Shown: piece after piece, positions 40,801 to 49,244 of the stretch
Layout: each line of letters begins with the position of its first letter
How positions within the stretch are numbered: the stretch's first letter is position 1
Assembly (NCBI RefSeq): GCF_933775445.1
Contig: NC_065872.1
Span: forward strand, 20,956,001 to 21,020,000
Reading direction: 5' to 3'
DNA: 64,000 nt
Source of the DNA: Argentina anserina
Lineage: Eukaryota > Streptophyta > Magnoliopsida > Rosales > Rosaceae
Notes under the pieces: model-generated
What the model saw: the letters and a program-made list of their open reading frames with translations, nothing else
The model's database searches: none
Told to the model about the DNA's origin: nothing
Translations under genes and position numbers: made by a program

Positions 40801-41761
40801 GCGAGTTTCTTTTGAATTTGAGTGTGTTTTCAGTGTGGGCGTGTGTTTCTTTCACACTACGTATCTTTCTATCGTTTGAGTATCTTTTCCAATTTGAGTA
40901 TCTTTTCAATACAGTTTGAGTATCTTTCTGTACGGCTTTATAATGCGAGTTTCTTTTGAATTTCAGTGTGTTTTCAGTGTGGGCGTGTGATTCTTCCAAT
41001 CTGAGTATCTTTCTATCGTTTGAGTATCTTTTCCAGTTTGAGTATCTTTCTGTACGGCTTTCTAATGCGAGTTTCTTTTGAATTTGAGTTGTTTTCAGTG
41101 TGGGCGTGTGATTCTTCCAATCTGAGTATCTTTTCAATTCTCGTATGAGTATCTTTCTCTACGGCTTTCTGATGCGAGTTTCTTTTGAATTTGAGAGTGT
41201 CTCCAGTGTGGGCGTGTGTTTCTTTCACACTGAGTATCTTTCTATCCTTTGAGTATCTTTTCTAATTTGAGTATCTTTTCAATACAGTTTGAGTATCTTT
41301 CTGTACGGCTTTCTAATGCGAGTTTCTTTTGAATTTGAGAGTGTCTCCAGTGTGGGCGTGTGTTTCTTTTACACTGAGTATCTTTCTATTGTTTGAGTAT
41401 CTTTTTCAATTTGAGTATCTTTTCAATTCTTGTATAAGTATCTTTCTGTACGGCTTTCTGATGCGAGTTTCTTTTGAATTTGAGAGTGTCTCCAATGTGG
41501 GCGTGGGTTTCTTTCAGACTGAGTATCTTTCTATCGTTTCAGTATCTTTTCCTATTTGAGTATCTTTTCAATACAGTTTAAGTATCTTTCTGTACGGCTT
41601 TCTAATGCGAGTTTCTTTTGAATTTGAGTGTGTTTTCAGTGTGGGCGTGTGCTTCTTTCAATCTGAATATCTTTCTATCGTTTGAGTATCTTTTCAATTC
41701 TCGTATGAGTATCTTTCTGTACGGCTTTCTGATGCGAGTTTCTTTTGAATTTGAGAGTGTT
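37803..41761 (+). repeat. Higher-order repeat of about 1.2 to 1.37 kb, interrupted by the retrotransposon
   Basis: Units start near 37,803, 39,170, 40,522 and 41,745 (steps of 1,367, 1,352 and 1,223 bp). The fourth copy is broken 17 bp after its start by the retrotransposon and resumes at 55,362. Removing the element and one target duplication restores the same 1,223-bp step (40,667 to 55,490 less 13,600). Shared variants include GTGTTTCCAATGTGGGC, CTTTCCCAATTTGAG and AATGCTCGTATG. The interrupted copy continues to about 56,600. Confidence 0.85.
41757..41761. repeat. Target site duplication, left copy (GTGTT)
   Basis: The five bases before the 5' LTR are GTGTT and match the five bases after the 3' LTR. 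Joining the flanks across one copy restores a normal satellite word (GAGAGTGTTTCCAATG) that is present intact at about 40,530-40,545. Confidence 0.95.
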
Positions 41762-43329
41762 TGATAGGAGCACAAAGTGTGACGTTCTTAATGTATATAT
41801 GCCCTATTCTTATGCTTTGTTACTTCTTATTTAGTTGCTTTAGGTTCATATTTGTTATATGTATGTTTAAAGTAGAGCTATTCCGATTTTAGATGATTTG
41901 ATGATGAAATTGTGCTAAGTGTTAGAACTCCTGATTGAGCTAGGATTCCTTACTCGACTAGGACTCTACTTTCCTATTTTCATTCTTTCCTATTCCTTAA
42001 TCGACGATTTCTTTTCAGGAAAGACAAATCATACATGGAAAAGGAAGAAGAGTTGCTGAGTTGCATTCCTAGTTGAACAAGGAAATCATATTCGAGTTGA
42101 ACAAGGAGAAGAGGAGGCCGGCCTAGCTACTCCTAGTTGGACCAAGAGATTGCCGTGCAGCCCTTAAAGAGATCTCCCTATTGGACTTGGTTTCCTACAT
42201 CAAGTTGGATATGGAGTACATAAATCAAATCCATAACAAAGAGGATTTCAGTTTCCCAATTGGATTCTATTTCCTTTTGGCACGCAAGAAGGCTTCCTAG
42301 ACCTCTATATATAGAGGCCGGCCTCTCCATTCAGCAACATCATCAGCCCTATACACAAACACAGCCATAGCTCTGCCGAATTCATCCTTCACCATTCCAA
42401 GAAATGCTAAAACCGATTCCATCATTCCTCACCTATCAATAGCCTTCAAACACGCTTGTGAAGAAGGTTTCATCCATAGAAGTCTCGGCTACACTTGTGG
42501 ATTGCTTGATTTATAAAGTGTAACCATGATTCACTCTTGTTTAAATTCGGTTTTGGTTTTATTCTTGTGCTTGGATGAAGCTTGCGATTTGTTTAGAGTA
42601 GTCTTGTATCAATTTTGTTTATGAAATAGCTACTTGATTCAATTTATATAGATGATTCGAAGGTTGTTTTTTGGTTTTATGATTTTCGGTTTTTGGTTTC
42701 TGCCGAATGCATGTATGAACAATTTTCGATTTCTAAGTGTTATGACTATGCTTGTAGCATGATATTTAGGTTGTTGGATTAAAGACTTATGCTAAGAACA
42801 TGTCATTCTTGTTTATGTGATTTTCGAATTGCATGGTTGTTGGTTAAGTAAGTGACATACTTGATGAATTCAATGTGCATGACTTTGGAATTACATGATT
42901 AAGATGAACATGTTAGAATTTCGATTATGGCTGCTTGGTTTTGATCGAATGTGTTAAGTGTCTATGTGTTTAGGTTATTGCTTAGAACCCTAAATGCATG
43001 ATCCATCCTTGGTTGCTCATTACATAGTCTCGGCATGACTCAATGAGAAGTTGTAGAACTAGTTTCGATTCCCTCTATGTGAGTTGTTTTGGTGATTGTT
43101 TATGTGTTGGTTGGTTGATCACATGTATATATTAGTTTAGGTTTTATTTACTGTTTTTATGACTCAATCCAAAATTTATATCAAACCTTAAAACCTTTAT
43201 GAAGTCGTGTAAGTGTTGGGATCCTAAGCCCTGGCTGGATCCCCGGTTTGTGAACGATACCCTCTTGCTTTATACTACTATGATGTGTTCAGGGTTAAAT
43301 ATTGATGTCGAGTAATCGAGCATTCATCA
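41762..43329 (+). repeat. 5' LTR
   Basis: This 1,568-bp LTR begins TGAT and ends ATCA. It differs from the 3' LTR at seven positions by my alignment: 42,274, 42,340, 42,406, 42,727, 42,978, 43,158 and 43,176 (five transversions, two transitions), with no indel. That is 0.45% divergence. The U3 part contains repeated CTAGTTGAACAAGGA-like words (42,068, 42,094, 42,131) and a TATA element at 42,306. The R and U5 boundaries cannot be placed from sequence alone. No open frame of note lies in it. Confidence 0.96.
42306..42313 (+). promoter_or_regulatory. Probable TATA box of the 5' LTR
   Basis: TATATATA sits at the centre of a perfect 16-bp palindrome (CCTCTATATATAGAGG, 42,302-42,317), about 545 bp into the LTR. 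The palindrome overlaps the start of a GGCCGGCC word (42,316-42,323). The related nested LTR has TATATATA in the matching place, which supports a promoter role. Transcription would run toward gag. Confidence 0.7.
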
Positions 43330-43331
43330 AA

Positions 43332-43351
43332 TGGCGCCGTTGCCGGGGATC
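43332..43351 (-). other. Primer binding site for tRNA-Asp(GUC)
   Basis: Twenty bases, TGGCGCCGTTGCCGGGGATC, match the complement of the 3' end of plant tRNA-Asp(GUC) including its CCA tail, as I remember that tRNA. The site lies two bases after the LTR end. It primes minus-strand cDNA synthesis. Athila-type elements are known to use this tRNA. Confidence 0.93.
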
Positions 43352-44097
43352 CATTAGAGATGGATCCCTAACTTTTACTACGAATTCATTGTGTATATTG
43401 TACATTTGTATATTCTTATTCTTATTTCGTGTAACATATAGTAATGTATCTGAGGTTGTTGTTTTGGTGCTTGAGTGAATGATTGTTGTAGGTTGTAAAT
43501 CGAACGGAATAGGTGAGGTCCCTTTTGTTAATATTAGCCTTAACCCTTCATGCTAGCTCTCGAGTTTGCATGAGGTCGAGGGCGGCTTTTATTAACACTT
43601 GGAGTTTTGTCTAACACATGAGGTTAAGTCCAGCTGAGTAAGGGGCACGCTCTTTTATTACTCTGGTGCATGGGACCAAAATTGGATCTCAGAGAACCAC
43701 TGACTGACATACATCTCGGTGATGGAGTCGATAGGGAGTTCGCTCTCCTTAGTTCAACAAATGAGTCCTACCATGTTCACTATCTCTGATTGAGCTAAAG
43801 GCCTTCTGAAACAAAGACTTGATCTTGTGTCTAGGCATCTATACTTAGGCCGCACGTCCACCTTGATTTACAACTTAGAATCAATCGATCATTCAATCAT
43901 TGAAATAGCAAAAAGAACTTGTGAATTGTATGAACTTGTGAAAACGTAAAGAACTAACTCTTGTAAACTTAACATAGTTGCCGTGTCCTTCCCCATAAGT
44001 GTGCGTATGTCTGTCTAAGGGAAGACACGAATTTTATGTATCCATTATGTATTCTTCAATGCTAACTCGTTACCTTTCATATAAACAGGTACTATGC
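43352..44097 (+). other. 5' leader of the retrotransposon
   Basis: This is about 0.75 kb of AT-rich sequence between the primer site and the gag start, with no long open frame. It contains short upstream ATGs out of frame with gag, for example at 44,007 and 44,036. The string TTTCATATAAACAG followed by GT at about 44,076-44,091 resembles a 3' splice site just before the preferred gag ATG, but I see no firm evidence of splicing. A packaging signal would be expected here but cannot be recognised from sequence. Confidence 0.6.
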
Positions 44098-47025
44098 ATG
44101 TCCGAATTTTCTAAGAAGACACAAGAGCTCAAGGATCGAATTCAAGCACTTAGAGATTTAAACAACTCTTTCATAAGTAGACCTTTGAATTTCGAAACAT
44201 CTCCAAGCAATTCAATCTTAAACTCTTCACCTAGATCAGAAGAAGAGGAAGATCTGTCCTTTCCCTTCGTCTTCAATTCAGACTTAGACACAATTGCGGA
44301 CCGTGACATAATTCCTGTTGGTGCTCCAATGGCACTCAAGAATGCATTCATTCCCACCACCCCGGAATCACCCTCATGCATTGCTTTCACTCCACCTGAT
44401 GAAGCTAACTTCTCCATTCCTGTTCAATTGCTTGGGCAGCTGCCTAAGTACTCTGGTTCATCAATGGAAGACCCTAATGTTCACCTTAGGGAGTTCTTGG
44501 ACATTTGCAAGCTCCAATCGATTCATCACCTTTCTCAAGAAGGCTTGAGGTTGCTTTTGTTCCCATTTACCCTTAAGGATGATGCTAAACGTTGGTTGTA
44601 TTCTTTGCCTGCAGGAATCATCACTACATGGGACGATTTGACTAGGAGGTTCTTGAAGCAATTCTTCCCTGCTCAACTCACGAAAAGACTTAGGAGGGAG
44701 ATTCAGAACTTCACTCAAAAAGATGGTGATTCACTCTATGAGGCTTGGGAGGAATTTCAGGAACTACAAAGGAAGTGCCCTCACCATGGTATTTCGTTGG
44801 ATGACTTGGTGCAATTCTTCTATGAAGGACTCGACACCACCAATAAGAGCATGGTGGACTCGGCATGTGGCTGCACATTCATGAACAAAACCGGTCAAGA
44901 AGCTTACACCTTGATCGATGACTTGGCTGACAACAATCGCCAATTTAGTTCCAAGGAGAAGAGAGGAAGCAAGAGCCGTGGGGTGTATGATGTGGATGCA
45001 AGGAATCAGATGGCGACTTTAGAAAGGAAGCTTGAAGTGCTAGTCAAGGCATTCAATGGTTCGAGCATCAACCCTCAAGCATGCGGCATTTGTTCTTTCA
45101 AGGATCACACTACTGACAATTGTCCAAATGGTGCAATGACTGAAGAAGAGTTGAACTTTATGGGGCAACAAAGGCCTAGGTACGATCCATACTCGAACAC
45201 ATACAACCCTGGACTTAGAGATCATCCAAATTTTCGTTGGAGCAACAATGCTCAACCATCAAATGCTCAAGGTCAAGGACCTCGTCCTTCAGGTTTGTTT
45301 GTGAGGCCTCAGGTACCTCAAGGTTCTGCTCCCTTTAACTCTAATGTTCATGGTTCGAATAATGCATCTTCACCTAACTATGATGAACTTTTGAAGTCTC
45401 TTGCTCAAGGGCAACAAAATCTAAACTCTGCTACTCAAGCTTTAGTTACAGGTCAACAAGCTCATTCTAAGGACATAACCGAGCTTAAGAAGCAGATGGG
45501 ACAAGTGATCGATTTCATGGGCAAGATCCATGAAGGAGGAAAGTTGCCGAGCCAAACTGAGCCTAATCCGAATGTGAAGGCCATGGTGACACGAAGTGGG
45601 AGAACCTTGGATGCTCCAATGCAGCAACACAAGAAGGCCGTGCCTTCTAAAGGTAAGGAGGCCGAGAGTTACAATGTCAAAGACTTAGAGAAGGACCCTG
45701 CCTCCTCTAAAGCCAATGATGCCGTGCCTCTACCAAAAGAAGATCATGCCGTGCATGACAAAGGTAAGGATCCTAACTCTAGTGGTTTGGTTTCAACTAA
45801 TGATCTTCCTCGTGTTCCCTTCCCTAGTAGATTTGCAAAGCAAAAGAAGGATGACTCTGATCAAGCCATGCTCGACATTTTCAAGAAGGTGGAAGTGAAC
45901 ATGCCTCTTATTGAATGCATACAACAAAATCCTAAGTATGCTAAGTTTTTGAAAGAATTGTGCACCAATAAGAGGATGACTCGAGAGAAGGAGGTTATTA
46001 CAATGAGTGAGACGGTTTCTGCCGTGCTCCAAAGGAAGCTACCACCAAAGCTTAAGGATCCAGGGAGTTTTTCTATCCCTTGTACAATCGGAAACATGAC
46101 ATTTGAAAAGATAATGCTAGACTTAGGTGCATCTATTAATGTAATGCCGCACTATATCTATGAGAACCTAGGTCTAGGTGATTTGAAACGTGATAATGTT
46201 GTGATTCGATTGGCTGATTGTTCCAACAAAGTCCCTTTGGGCTATGTTGAAGATGTTCTTGTGCAGGTTTCGAGCTTGATCTTTCCTGCCGACTTCTATG
46301 TCATAGACATGGAGCCAACGGAGGCAGATGACAAGGAGGTTCCTATCTTGTTAGGCCGCCCTTTCATGAGGACCGCAAGAACCAAAATCGATGTCTTTAG
46401 TGGATCACTCACCTTTGAGTTTGATGGTGAAGTGATTAGCTTCAACATCTTTGAAGCTATGAGGTATCCTCTTTCGGAGTTAAGTGATTGTTTTTCAGTT
46501 GACATACTTGATTCCCTTGCAGATAACTACCTAAATACATTGACAAATGACGAGTTGGCACTCACCATTGCACAAGGGGCCGGATTTACAAGTGATAGCT
46601 CAAACATTTCGGTGCTAGAAGCAAACAATGCCGTGCCATCCTTCATTCTTGAGAACGTGACCTCTCTTGAGGTTGCACGTGAGGTAAGCTTTGTCTCTCC
46701 TAGTCCAATTCTCTTAACTACTAACAAGAATCTTCCTTCTGTGGTGCAAGCTCCAAAGCTTGATCTTAAGGTTCTTCCGGACCACTTGAAGTATGCGTTT
46801 CTAGGAGAAGAGGATACATTGCCCGTGATCATTTCATCTGCACTAAATGAGGAGCAAGAAGAGAGATTGATTGAAGTGTTGAAGAGACACAAGACGGCAA
46901 TAGGATGGACCTTAGCCGACATCAAGGGGATCAGCCCTACTATTCACAGAAGCATATTAACTAAAATACAATTATACAATTCACAATATAACACAAAATT
47001 AACACTTCAATGCATTGAGAATTAA
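44098..47025 (+). CDS. gag: Gag-protease part of gag-pol, truncated by the nested insertion
   Basis: This frame encodes the structural Gag protein and the aspartic protease that processes it, in cytoplasmic virus-like particles. From the ATG at 44,098 it gives 975 residues. In-frame ATGs at 44,047 and 44,059 are alternatives, and the frame is open back to a GTG at 43,999, which I do not favour as a plant start. A retrotransposon Gag domain lies around residues 165-260 (WLYSLPAG, then LTRRFLKQFFP). A CCHC zinc knuckle of the form CX2CX4HX4C is at residues 329-342. A retropepsin with catalytic motif DLGAS (Asp at about 675), where DSGA or DTGA is usual, spans about 655-760. The last 27 residues come from inserted DNA; in an uninterrupted element the frame would run on into pol. 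No internal stop or frameshift precedes the insertion. Confidence 0.93.
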   Translation: MSEFSKKTQELKDRIQALRDLNNSFISRPLNFETSPSNSILNSSPRSEEEEDLSFPFVFNSDLDTIADRDIIPVGAPMALKNAFIPTTPESPSCIAFTPPDEANFSIPVQLLGQLPKYSGSSMEDPNVHLREFLDICKLQSIHHLSQEGLRLLLFPFTLKDDAKRWLYSLPAGIITTWDDLTRRFLKQFFPAQLTKRLRREIQNFTQKDGDSLYEAWEEFQELQRKCPHHGISLDDLVQFFYEGLDTTNKSMVDSACGCTFMNKTGQEAYTLIDDLADNNRQFSSKEKRGSKSRGVYDVDARNQMATLERKLEVLVKAFNGSSINPQACGICSFKDHTTDNCPNGAMTEEELNFMGQQRPRYDPYSNTYNPGLRDHPNFRWSNNAQPSNAQGQGPRPSGLFVRPQVPQGSAPFNSNVHGSNNASSPNYDELLKSLAQGQQNLNSATQALVTGQQAHSKDITELKKQMGQVIDFMGKIHEGGKLPSQTEPNPNVKAMVTRSGRTLDAPMQQHKKAVPSKGKEAESYNVKDLEKDPASSKANDAVPLPKEDHAVHDKGKDPNSSGLVSTNDLPRVPFPSRFAKQKKDDSDQAMLDIFKKVEVNMPLIECIQQNPKYAKFLKELCTNKRMTREKEVITMSETVSAVLQRKLPPKLKDPGSFSIPCTIGNMTFEKIMLDLGASINVMPHYIYENLGLGDLKRDNVVIRLADCSNKVPLGYVEDVLVQVSSLIFPADFYVIDMEPTEADDKEVPILLGRPFMRTARTKIDVFSGSLTFEFDGEVISFNIFEAMRYPLSELSDCFSVDILDSLADNYLNTLTNDELALTIAQGAGFTSDSSNISVLEANNAVPSFILENVTSLEVAREVSFVSPSPILLTTNKNLPSVVQAPKLDLKVLPDHLKYAFLGEEDTLPVIISSALNEEQEERLIEVLKRHKTAIGWTLADIKGISPTIHRSILTKIQLYNSQYNTKLTLQCIEN
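46635..46940 (+). repeat. 306-bp direct repeat of pol sequence, left copy
   Basis: Positions 46,635-46,940 and 48,939-49,244 are identical by eye over 306 bp (constant offset 2,304). Both start GCCATCCTTC and end TCAGCCCTAC. The segment encodes the linker between protease and reverse transcriptase. The two copies bracket the reverse-oriented insert, so they are a by-product of how it arose. Confidence 0.95.
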
Positions 47026-47030
47026 TCAAT

Positions 47031-47048
47031 TCCCCGGCAACGGCGCCA
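47031..47048 (+). other. Primer binding site of the nested element (reverse orientation)
   Basis: TCCCCGGCAACGGCGCCA is the reverse complement of an 18-base tRNA-Asp primer site, so on the minus strand it follows directly on the nested LTR after three bases. It fixes the orientation and the 5' identity of that LTR. Confidence 0.92.
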
Positions 47049-47051
47049 AAA

Positions 47052-48938
47052 TGATAGAGCGTTCGTTTAGAACGTCTATAAAATACCCTGAAAAACATCA
47101 TCGTTAGTATAGAATAAGCAGGGATCGTTCAGTCCGGGGAATCAAAAGGGCCTCAACACTTATCATGTTATTGGGGGATTTGATTTGGATTCTAAAACTA
47201 CAACTTAAAATAAATCCTAAATTACTTATATACAATTGATCAACCATTCATCACATAACAAAAACACGAATTTCACTCAAGAAACATGTATGACACGCAT
47301 AGAACAACATATAGGCAGCAAATTATTTCGATTCTTTCTAAGTCCATTTCAATTCCAATTCTAATTAGAGTCCGAAGCGGTTCATCTAATCGTTAAGACT
47401 TCTTATTTATCTAGAATCAACGAAGCGTTCAATCCTAAACATATGCTAAAAAGAGTTCAACATAACGAAGCGTACTAGTTAAACACAAAGTAGCACATAA
47501 GCACATTAAGTCGAATTGGAGACATGTAAGCAAGCATGGCGTCACTCATCTTGATTAAGCATGCAAATTCCTAGAACTATCACAGCCCTATATAAGTATC
47601 CATAATTGAAACACGAAGCGCATATTCAATCGAAGAACACTTTGGTGAATTAAATCGCAACCCTAGGAGAACCATGGCCTTGGCTTCCTCAAGCATTGAT
47701 TTAGATGTACAAGTTCAAGGAACTAATTGAAATAAAACCTAAAATTATTTCGAAACCTACTGCCCCTATGTCATTATACACAGCAAACATACAAATCTCA
47801 TGAATTCATACAATCAAAACATAAAACCAAAGAAGTCTGAATTTATGTTCTTCATATATAAAACCGAAAATCACATTCAAGAATTCATACAATGAAATCG
47901 AAAATATCAGAAAACCAAAAGAAAAATTACAAGCCATGGATGAATCACACATTAGAAACCTTCTAGGATGAAGCAAGGATGATTCGGATTTGGATGAGGA
48001 GGAAGATGAGCACGGTTTTGTGGTGATGGATGAAGGTTTTGTGGCTTGAATTTTCTGGTTGTGTTTGGGCAGCAATTCGGCTGTGTTTGTGGGAGAATGG
48101 AGATGAAAAATATGAAGGGAGGCCGAGCTATATATAGAGGAACCAAGGGAGGAGGCTGCTAGGGTTTAGGATGGGCTGATCCATGTATGCACGGCTGGGA
48201 TTTCTTCTTTTTAATTGGATCCAATGGCTGCCCTTGCTTTCCTTGTAGAAGAAGCTCTTATCTCCTTGTTTCTCTAGGGTTAGCATGGCATGGGCTGGGC
48301 TCTCTCCTTGGCTGATTGGAAGGCACGGCTGAAACTCCTTCTCCATGTAGTACACGGCCTCCTTAATTCCCTCCTTGAATTATCTCTTCAAATCTGAAAA
48401 TAAGAAAAGAAAAACATAAGTAAAAGATAATTCATTCGAAATTCATGTCTTAATCTAGACAATTGTTGTCTTAAAAAGACACATGTAATAGATGAGCTCA
48501 ACTAGATTAGGAAAGTTTCTAATTTGCAAAAAGGAAACTTACTAGAATAAGGAAGTTACTAGAACAAGGAAGTTCATTTAGGAAAGTTTCGTAATAAGAG
48601 TTTGAGTTCAAGTAGGACTTTCCAAAATGGTACGTTTCCTAGTCTAACAAGGATTCCTAATGCAAACATGACTCTCAAGATATCGCCAATGCGACCAAAA
48701 CATAGAAAGATGAAGACTCCTAATTCAACTAGGTTTCCTAGTCCTATAAGGATTCCTACTCAAACTAGGACTCTAGACCAATTCTTCGTTTTAAACTCGT
48801 TTCAGCACAAAAACACATCCATAACCATCCAAGACTCCTATTGTGACTCAATGACTCGATATTACAACAATAAGGGTTAAGCAAAGTACAAATGGAGGTA
48901 AAAACATATTAAGAACGTAGCACAAAGTGCTCCTATCA
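47052..48938 (-). repeat. LTR of the nested Athila-type element
   Basis: This 1,887-bp LTR starts on the minus strand with TGATAGGAGC at 48,938 and ends with GCTCTATCA at 47,052, giving nearly matching inverted ends. A TATATATA core lies at 48,129-48,136. Upstream of it on the minus strand are AACTAGG, TTCCTA and AACAAGGA-like words, as in the host LTR U3. Short open frames on the minus strand at 47,806-48,146 lie downstream of the TATA, within the transcribed part of the LTR, and have no recognisable product. Confidence 0.85.
48129..48136 (-). promoter_or_regulatory. Probable TATA box of the nested LTR
   Basis: TATATATA in the context CTATATATAGAGG occupies the same relative place as the TATA of the host LTR, which supports both calls. 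It would drive transcription on the minus strand, toward the gag-protease end of the host element and antisense to it. Confidence 0.6.
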
Positions 48939-49244
48939 GCCATCCTTCATTCTTGAGAACGTGACCTCTCTTGAGGTTGCACGTGAGGTAAGCTTTGTCT
49001 CTCCTAGTCCAATTCTCTTAACTACTAACAAGAATCTTCCTTCTGTGGTGCAAGCTCCAAAGCTTGATCTTAAGGTTCTTCCGGACCACTTGAAGTATGC
49101 GTTTCTAGGAGAAGAGGATACATTGCCCGTGATCATTTCATCTGCACTAAATGAGGAGCAAGAAGAGAGATTGATTGAAGTGTTGAAGAGACACAAGACG
49201 GCAATAGGATGGACCTTAGCCGACATCAAGGGGATCAGCCCTAC
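48939..49244 (+). repeat. 306-bp direct repeat of pol sequence, right copy
   Basis: This is the second identical copy of the protease-RT linker. It starts immediately after the last base (CA) of the nested LTR, so this junction looks like a true integration end. After 49,244 the sequence continues uninterrupted into reverse transcriptase. Confidence 0.95.

Larger units (their letters stand above)
21791..41761 (+). repeat. Satellite array, mixed A and B monomers with 289-bp dimers
   Basis: From about 21.8 kb class B monomers (AATACAGTTTGAG, about 144 bp) become frequent beside class A (AATTCTCGTATGAG, 145 bp). In several stretches they alternate, giving a 289-bp step, for example 23,175 to 23,464 and 24,728 to 25,017. 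A further variant reads TTTTTAATGTGGGCGTGTC followed by TTTCCCACTGAG. Higher-order copies overlay this: 24.7-25.9 kb matches 29.0-30.3 kb, 33.7-34.2 kb matches 35.1-35.6 kb, and units of 1.2-1.4 kb repeat from 37.8 kb. The block is cut at 41,761 by the retrotransposon. No gene is seen anywhere in it. Confidence 0.95.
46941..48938 (-). mobile_element. Nested, partial Athila-type element in reverse orientation
   Basis: This 1,998-bp insert splits gag-pol. Read on the minus strand it is one LTR (48,938 down to 47,052), three bases, an 18-base tRNA-Asp primer site, then about 90 bp of leader that stops abruptly at 46,941. There is no second LTR, no coding region and no polypurine tract. The LTR resembles that of the host element near both ends (TGATAGGAGCAC start; shared ATCGTTCA and CCGGGG words near the 3' end), yet it is clearly diverged and longer, so it comes from a related family. 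It is neither a solo LTR nor a complete element. Confidence 0.9.

Noticed and set aside
1..41761. Many open frames of 60-167 codons on both strands within the satellite, with similar repeated peptides
   Set aside because: They arise because the monomer lacks stops in some frames; they recur once per monomer, often begin with TTG rather than ATG, and change frame as the period is not a multiple of three. No domain is recognisable.
43332..43351. tRNA-Asp gene fragment
   Set aside because: Only 20 bases match the tRNA 3' end, on the antisense strand and two bases from an LTR, which is a primer binding site. The same holds for 47,031-47,048.
43999..44097. Extension of gag to a GTG at 43,999
   Set aside because: GTG is not a usual plant start; ATGs at 44,047, 44,059 and 44,098 are in frame, and the last begins a sensible Gag N-terminus.
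47806..48146. Minus-strand open frames of 64-89 codons in the nested LTR
   Set aside because: They lie within the LTR, are serine-rich or low in complexity, overlap each other in different frames and show no domain.
48602..48880. A 92-codon plus-strand frame
   Set aside because: It is antisense within the nested LTR U3 and reads through its repeated CTAGGA words; no recognisable product.
46635..49244. Ordinary target site duplication of 306 bp, or a solo LTR
   Set aside because: LTR-element integrases make staggered cuts of 4-6 bp, and a solo LTR would not keep the primer site and leader. The structure needs another mechanism.
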